A stretch of DNA of 64,000 nt, taken from assembly GCF_900115095.1 (NCBI RefSeq), contig NZ_FOVH01000025.1, forward strand, positions 51,779 to 115,778, in the 5' to 3' direction. Every line of letters starts with the position of its first letter. The stretch's first letter is position 1. Made by a program: the position numbers and the translations under genes. Below the pieces are notes generated by a model, which searched no databases, was not told the origin of the DNA, and worked only from the letters and a program-made list of their open reading frames with translations. Source of the DNA: Actinomadura madurae (lineage in GTDB: Bacteria > Actinomycetota > Actinomycetes > Streptosporangiales > Streptosporangiaceae). Below, piece by piece: positions 59,695 to 64,000 of the stretch.

Positions 59695-60150
59695 ATGTAC
59701 CGTCCGAGTGGACGCTTCAGGCGTACCGAGGCCGAGCGGCAGGATCAACTGCTCTCGTGGAACCGGGATGACGTGGCATTCTTCGCCGCTGGAGCTTGCC
59801 ACATCCTCGCGTATGCGTTCATGAGCACCTATCCGGACGCCGGGTTCCAGCCCTTCGGGCTCTGGCCGCGCGAGGCGACGGACCCCAGCCACGTCTACGT
59901 CACGGATGGCACCTGGGCCTTCGATCACGACGGATGGACCATGCAGTCCGAACTCCTGCGGGTCACCCGCGCCGACGCACCGCTGAGCGACTTCCAGCCG
60001 CGTCCGATCCCCATGGATCTCGACACGTTCTGCGCACGCCACCACCACCGCCCCCGACACCTCTTCGCTGACGACCCATGGGAGCGGGCCCTGCGATACA
60101 TCGCCCAGTTCCCCGCCCGCCAACGCAGTGCCGACAACACCCTGAGATGA
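59695..60150 (+). CDS. Small Cys/His/Asp protein, papain- or transglutaminase-like (predicted)
   Basis: A 151-residue soluble protein. AAGACHILAYAF (Cys35), DPSHVYVTDGTWAFDHDG (His66, Asp71/Asp77) present Cys, His and Asp in the order of a papain/transglutaminase-like fold; GxCHxLA-type motifs are known from small predicted cysteine peptidases. The C-terminus has RHHHRPRHLF. It directly follows DUF397 (3-bp spacer) and is probably translated with it. The fold is inferred by eye; it could be a different unknown family. Confidence 0.6.
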   Translation: MYRPSGRFRRTEAERQDQLLSWNRDDVAFFAAGACHILAYAFMSTYPDAGFQPFGLWPREATDPSHVYVTDGTWAFDHDGWTMQSELLRVTRADAPLSDFQPRPIPMDLDTFCARHHHRPRHLFADDPWERALRYIAQFPARQRSADNTLR

Positions 60151-60552
60151 TCTTGGCCGAGTGGTCTTCACCGATCCGGCGCAGCAACTCCTTTACACTG
60201 CGCGCGTCTGCCACCGTGGCTCAGCCTTCGTCGCCGTCGTGCCCGGCGCACCGTTACCCGCGCCCTGCCGTGCCACGGCCGGCCGGGGCCCACCCACTCA
60301 CCGGCCGTCGCGCCCGAGCCACCCGGCACACCACCACGGATACGAGCACGATCAGCCCAACGGCCTGCTGTACCTTGACGCCAGGAAGATCGCCGCATCC
60401 GCGGCGGCGGCCGGCGTCCCCACGGACGCAGGCACTCCCTCCCGGCCTGGGCCGAACTGCACCCGAGACCTGGGCCGCGCCCCATGCTGATTTCGAAGGC
60501 GCAGATGCGCTGCTCACCCAGCGAAGACGGAAGCGAACGCCGCGTCTCTTTG
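60151..60552. other. Gene-free stretch before the mobile-element island
   Basis: About 400 bp. Open frames on both strands are Arg/Pro-rich and lack a convincing start or known motif. One minus-strand frame carries a short hydrophobic stretch (VGLIVLVSVVVC) but no ribosome site. Nothing else is supported. Confidence 0.5.
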
Positions 60553-60881
60553 GATGCCATCTCATTTGTTTGATCTAGGTGGCCTGCGGTCGCGGAGTTG
60601 GTCGAACGGCTGGTGCCCGAGATGTTGTGGGAGCCGCTTCAGCGGGTGGTGCCGCCTGCTCCGACGCGGCCGCAGGGTGGTGGCCGGCGCCGGTACGGGG
60701 GTCGTGAGGTGCTGGTGGCGATCATCTTCGTGGCCACCACCGGTTGCACGTGGCGGCAGTTGCCGCCGGTGTTCGGGCCGTCGGGTCCTACCGCGCACCG
60801 CCGCTTCGCCGAGTGGAATGCCGCGCGGGTGTGGGCCACGTTGCAGCCGGGCAGCCAAAGGCGGGCCAATGGGATGACGTC
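60553..60881 (+). pseudogene. Internally deleted IS5-family element with truncated transposase
   Basis: The transposase N-terminus is visible (ELVERLVPEMLWEPLQRVVPP; VAIIFVATTGCTWRQLPPVFG; PTAHRRFAEWNAARVW) and breaks off near 60850. Left end GATGCCATCTCATTTG (60553-60568) and right end CCAATGGGATGACGTC (60866-60881) are degenerate inverted repeats, matching the end of the transposase copy at 63678. About 330 bp remain, so the catalytic half has been lost while both ends are kept: a MITE-like remnant. The stop codon of the HNH gene lies directly outside the right end. Confidence 0.75.
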
Positions 60882-62243
60882 TTACTGCCGGGTGGGGAGG
60901 GTGATGTGCCACTGGCCTGATGGGGTGATCCAGATCAGGAGGCCCGGCCAGGGCTGGGTGAGGGCCCAGCCGGGGGACTGTTTTGTCCGGTGATGTCGTC
61001 TGCAGAGTGGGGCGAGGTTGCACTGGCAGGTGAGTCCCTGGCCCCAGGGGAGGGTGTGGTCGAGGTCGCAGCGGTTCGACCGTCGGTTGCAGGTCGGGAA
61101 GACGCAGGTTGCGTGGCGGGCCTCGATGAGGCGCCGCATGGCCGCCGGTGGGCGGTAGCCGCTGTGGCCGTGCCGGTCGGGCGTCAGGCCGGTGGCGCGG
61201 CACCAGCTCTCGCGAAGGCCGCGTAGCTGGTCATGCATGTCCTGGACGGCCCGGTTGATCAGGAAGGGCAGGGCGTTGGTCCGTCCCGTGGCGCGGGCGT
61301 GTGTGAGGATCTTGCTGAACCGCTCATCGGCCATCGTGGCGAGGGTCTCGACGATCGTCGCGTCTGGAAGGGTGACCGCTGCGGGAGCGATGGCCGTAGC
61401 TCGCGGCGGCTCGACCTGCCGGGCGTCGGACGCACGCGTGGCCTCGGGGAACGACGTTCCCTTCAGGAGTTCCTTGGCGAGGTCGGCGCGGATGGCGTGG
61501 AGAGGGCGCACATCGCCGTCCGCCTTCAGGCCCCGCGCGACGGCGACGATCTTGTTGAAGATGGCGTGGGCCTCGGTCGTCTCCAGACCGGTGAGAGTCA
61601 GGTCGGTGGTGCCTTCGAGGGTGTCCCAGAGGTGCAGGTCGCGGCGGCGGACGGCCTCGCGCTTACGCTCTTCGAGGCGTTCAGGGGCGAACTTCTGCAC
61701 GATGCGCCGTATGCGGCGGCGAAGCTGGCCGGTGGTCTGGTCGGGTGCCGTGTCGAGGACGGCGGTCTCGACCTGCTCGGGGAGGCCGTCGAGAAGCCCG
61801 TCGGTGAGGTCGCTGATGACGCGGGTCTTCGGTAGGTCGATCCGGCCGGTCTCCAGGGCCTGGCGCGTGGCCGGCAGGTCGTTGGCGAGCCGGTCGGCGA
61901 GGTGGACCAGGGTGGCGGCCGCGTCGCCGGTCACCGCGAGCGCGGCGGCGACTTCTTCGACGACCGATTCGTGGGCGGACAGGATCCGGTAGTCGGGGCC
62001 GCCCTCGGCCTCGTCGGCGAGACGGCGGCGGGACAACTCCGCGATGGCGGCGAGTTCGCGAGCCTGCGCCCACGAGGTCTGACGCCGCGCGGCGGCGGCC
62101 ACTTCCATGAGTTCGGTGTCGGTGAGCCCGTCCAATCCGCCGGAAAGGCAGATGGCCAACTGCGGGCCTGGCGGAAACCATCCGCGCCCTTCCCACTCAC
62201 CCATTTCGGTGCGCACGTCTTCGGCGACCGTCAGTGCCGTCAT
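60882..62243 (-). CDS. DUF222/HNH endonuclease-like protein (13E12 type)
   Basis: A 453-residue protein with a DUF222 helical domain (residues about 40-330; AAARRQTSWAQARELAAIAEL, TRQALETGRIDLPKTRVI) and a C-terminal HNH motif (ARHATCVFPTCNRRSNRC, DLDHTLPW, CNLAPLCRRHHRTK) with Cys pairs for a structural zinc. Homologous to the 13E12 repeat family of M. tuberculosis; these are multicopy and probably selfish. It is intact, flanked by the deleted IS and by a 550-bp gene-free region. Confidence 0.85.
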   Translation of the reverse strand: MTALTVAEDVRTEMGEWEGRGWFPPGPQLAICLSGGLDGLTDTELMEVAAAARRQTSWAQARELAAIAELSRRRLADEAEGGPDYRILSAHESVVEEVAAALAVTGDAAATLVHLADRLANDLPATRQALETGRIDLPKTRVISDLTDGLLDGLPEQVETAVLDTAPDQTTGQLRRRIRRIVQKFAPERLEERKREAVRRRDLHLWDTLEGTTDLTLTGLETTEAHAIFNKIVAVARGLKADGDVRPLHAIRADLAKELLKGTSFPEATRASDARQVEPPRATAIAPAAVTLPDATIVETLATMADERFSKILTHARATGRTNALPFLINRAVQDMHDQLRGLRESWCRATGLTPDRHGHSGYRPPAAMRRLIEARHATCVFPTCNRRSNRCDLDHTLPWGQGLTCQCNLAPLCRRHHRTKQSPGWALTQPWPGLLIWITPSGQWHITLPTRQ

Positions 62244-62793
62244 CGTTGGATCACCCCCTCTCTCCCTCGATCAAATTCATTTTACCATCTCTGTGGCTCT
62301 CTGAAGTCATTGTGTGACCCTAAGTAGGGACTTTCTCGCTCCTTCTCTTGATCGTCAAAGCTGAGGCGGTCTTTTGTCGGAATAGCGTGGTTGAGGCAGG
62401 TGGACGGCTGGGTGGACCCCGCCTTCGGCGCGTCGTCGCCGACAGCAGTGGGCGCCGACCAGCGGCGCGCACCGACGGCGGTGCGCGGCCGTAAGGCCGC
62501 GCGAGACAGGGGTGTCACAAACCGCAGATAAAACCAAAACCTAACCCGACTACCCCGACCAACGTGACAGCGATCGGCGACGGCAGGAACGGGCGTGCAG
62601 ACCTGTAGGAGCGGGCACAGCCGTGCACCCATATCAGCCAGGCTTCTCGGTAAATCACCCACCCGCAGAAGCAACAACGCTCAGAGTGGCGCAGACCTAA
62701 GCCCGGAACTCGTCGACCAACATCAAGGCGCGATCATCTGAAACGTAAGCGACGACCTCAAGCGTCGCGCGAGGTCCTCCAACCGGTGACGGT
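62244..62793. other. Gene-free stretch between HNH gene and IS element
   Basis: About 550 bp. A hairpin GCGCGGCC-GTAA-GGCCGCGC lies around 62484-62503; from about 62515 to 62770 the sequence is markedly less GC-rich (AAACC, AAAAC runs) than the rest of the window. No frame is convincing. The base composition suggests acquired DNA or an old remnant. Confidence 0.5.
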
Positions 62794-62796
62794 TAA

Positions 62797-63674
62797 GAGC
62801 GTGTCTCACGTGGCTCCGGTGGATGTTGCGGCATTATCAGGGATCGTGTCGTCGGATCTTGCGCTCCGGTTGGTGCCGGATGAGTTGCGGGCGATCGTCG
62901 AGCCGTTGATCCCGGAGTTCACGCCGCGTCGGCAGGGTGGCGGGACGGCGCCGGTGGAGGATCGGGCGGTGTTCACCGCGATCGTGTACGTGCTGACCAG
63001 TGGGTGCGCGTGGCGGCACCTGCCGGGCGAGTTCGGGGTGAGTGTGCCGACCGCGCATCGGCGGTTCACCGCCTGGACCAGGGCGGGGCTGTGGCCGCGG
63101 CTGCACCATGCCGTGCTGGACGAGCTCGGGGCACGCGGGCAGGTGGACTGGGCGTCAGCGATCGTGGACGCTGCCGCCGTCCGCGCCAAAAGGGGGGGCA
63201 CGCTGACGGGTCCCAATCCGGTCGATCGCGGCAAAAAGGGCAGCAAACTCCATGTCCTGTCCGATGCCGCCGGGCTGCCGCTGGTGGTCGCGGTCTCGGC
63301 GGCCAACGTCCACGACAGCCAGGCGTTCAAGCCCTTGTTGATGGCGTTACCGGCGATCCGATCGCGGCGCGGACCGCGCCGCTGGCGACCGGTGAAAGTC
63401 CGCGCCGACAAGGCATACAACTCCGCCGAGCACCTGGCCTGGCTGCGCCGGCGCGGGATCGTGCCGCGCATCGCCCGGGTCGGCGTGGAGTCCAGCGAGC
63501 GTCTGGGACGCCACCGTTGGAAGGTCGAACGCACGCTGTGCCTGACTGTTCGGCTACCGGCGCCTGACCGTCCGCTACGAACGCCACGGCCACCTGTTCA
63601 ACGCCTTCCTCGTCCTCGCAGCGGCCATCACCTGCTACAAGAAACTCGCCAAACTCCCCACATGAGACACGCTC
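62797..63674 (+). mobile_element. IS5-family insertion sequence (878 bp)
   Basis: Ends GAGCGTGTCTCACGTGG (62797-62813) and, in reverse, GAGCGTGTCTCATGTGG: 17-bp terminal inverted repeats with one mismatch. Direct repeats TAA flank it (62794-62796 and 63675-63677), consistent with TNA target duplication of IS5-group elements. It carries one frameshifted transposase gene. Its right end is 3 bp from the end of the next element, so the two IS copies abut. Confidence 0.88.
62801..63665 (+). pseudogene. IS5-family DDE transposase, frameshifted
   Basis: Clear IS5 transposase: PDELRAIVEPLIPEFTPRRQG, DRAVFTAIVYVLTSGCAWRHLP, PTAHRRFTAW; catalytic Asp in ASAIVDAAAVRAKRGG, second Asp in RADKAYNS, and ESSERLGRHRWKVERT with the catalytic Glu. 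After KVERTLC the frame breaks near 63541-63545; the expected LFGYRRLTVRYERHG tail continues in another frame to TGA at 63663-63665, so a one-base insertion is likely. The true start is an internal GTG (62801, 62810 or 62819) since the longer frame begins outside the left repeat. Confidence 0.88.
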
Positions 63675-63686
63675 TAAGACGTCATC

Positions 63687-64000
63687 TCATTTGGCGAGTC
63701 GGCGGTGACAGATGAGGGTGGCGGCGATACCGACGAAGGCCAGGAAGTGCTCGGGCTTGCGTTCGTAGCGGCGGTGCAGGCGGCGGCAGCCGCTCAGCCA
63801 GGACACCGTCCGTTCCACCACCCAGCGGTGCCGCCCCAGCCGGTCGGAGGACTCGATGCCGCGGCGCGCGATGCGCGGCGTGATGCCCCGCCTGCGTAGC
63901 CAGCGCCGCAGGTCGGCGTAGTCGTAGCCCTTGTCGCCGTGCAGCTTGGCGGGACGGCGCCGACGCGGCCCGCGCCGGGAGCGGATCGGCGCGATGCCCC
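63687..64000 (-). CDS. IS5-family transposase, C-terminal part (runs off window)
   Basis: The C-terminal ~104 residues: GIAPIRSRRGPRRRR, HGDKGYDYADLRRW (second catalytic Asp), GIESSDRLGRHRWVVERTVSWL (catalytic Glu) and CRRLHRRYERKPEHFLAF, ending HRRLAK. The frame is open with no break in the visible part. The right terminal repeat GACGTCATCTCATTTG lies at 63678-63693, overlapping the stop, and matches the ends of the deleted copy at 60553-60881; this may be the autonomous parent. The 5' part is outside the window. Confidence 0.85.
   Translation of the reverse strand, partial: GIAPIRSRRGPRRRRPAKLHGDKGYDYADLRRWLRRRGITPRIARRGIESSDRLGRHRWVVERTVSWLSGCRRLHRRYERKPEHFLAFVGIAATLICHRRLAK

Noticed and set aside
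60254..60565. Minus-strand 103-codon frame with a hydrophobic stretch
   Set aside because: It overlaps the left end of the deleted IS, has no ribosome site, and is mostly Arg/Gly-rich.
62282..62677. 131-codon minus-strand frame in the AT-richer gap
   Set aside because: No start context, no recognisable domain, atypical codon use.

Overview
The window is very GC-rich, uses many GTG starts and 4-bp ATGA stop/start overlaps, and carries gene sets typical of filamentous Actinobacteria: a conservon, an XRE/DUF397 pair, class E sortase with CrgA, DUF5324, Tat-exported proteins and a 13E12-type DUF222/HNH gene. It looks like a chromosomal segment of an actinomycete, most likely Thermomonosporaceae (Actinomadura-like); the family is an inference. 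The gene order from DUF5324 through peptidylprolyl isomerase, rhomboid, crgA, DUF881, class E sortase and pabA to pknB, pknA, pbpA, ftsW, pstP, fhaB and fhaA is the cell-division/Ser-Thr-kinase block that lies close to oriC in Streptomyces and mycobacteria. A parS-like site and three DnaA-box-like 9-mers also fit an origin-proximal location.

Layout. 1-8.4 kb: the end of an MmyB-type regulator, a small monooxygenase, a Tat-exported GH5-like glycosidase, and a LacI repressor divergent from an amidase, nitrilase-type amidohydrolase, membrane protein and alpha/beta-hydrolase run, with three LacI-type operators between them; then a secreted peptidoglycan-binding protein. 8.5-14.7 kb: cytochrome bd oxidase and its cysteine/glutathione exporter (cydA-cydB-cydD-cydC, minus strand), with a double BlaI/CopY-like operator in front of cydA. 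14.8-21.4 kb: secreted S1 protease, GlxA-type regulator, rhodanese, DEAD-box helicase, lipoprotein hydrolase and acetyltransferase. 21.5-36.1 kb: the division/kinase block, ending at tRNA-Leu(CAG). 36.4-46.8 kb: a NarL-type two-component system, a secreted TAP-like peptidase, and an OmpR-type two-component system divergent from a lipoprotein, adaptor and MacB-like ABC exporter; then an unusual Tat-exported TPR protein with a degenerate retropepsin-like region. 48.4-52.3 kb: a conservon (CvnA-D) followed by a StyA-like FAD monooxygenase. 52.2-57.1 kb: APC permease with Lrp regulator, SDR, DHA2 drug exporter and FMN reductase. 57.2-60.2 kb: a divergent ATP-grasp, HATPase, XRE, DUF397 and Cys/His-protein cluster. 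60.5-64 kb: a mobile-element island with an internally deleted IS5-like copy, a DUF222/HNH gene, a frameshifted IS5-family element with terminal repeats, and a third transposase running off the window.

Functional themes. The left arm looks like a repressor-controlled route for taking up and hydrolysing an amide- or nitrile-like compound. The middle is housekeeping: terminal respiration, envelope growth and phospho-signalling, in which PknA/PknB and PstP act on PbpA/FtsW-linked septation and FHA proteins read the phosphorylation. The right part is accessory sensing and export ending in transposon debris. The least expected structures are a 115-bp inverted-repeat insertion between ftsW and pbpA that creates a small ORF overlapping the pbpA start codon; a chain of small overlapping ORFs bridging cydD and cydC; DnaA-box-like sites between rhomboid and crgA; the degenerate aspartic-protease-like TPR protein; and the ATP-grasp/XRE/Cys-His cluster.
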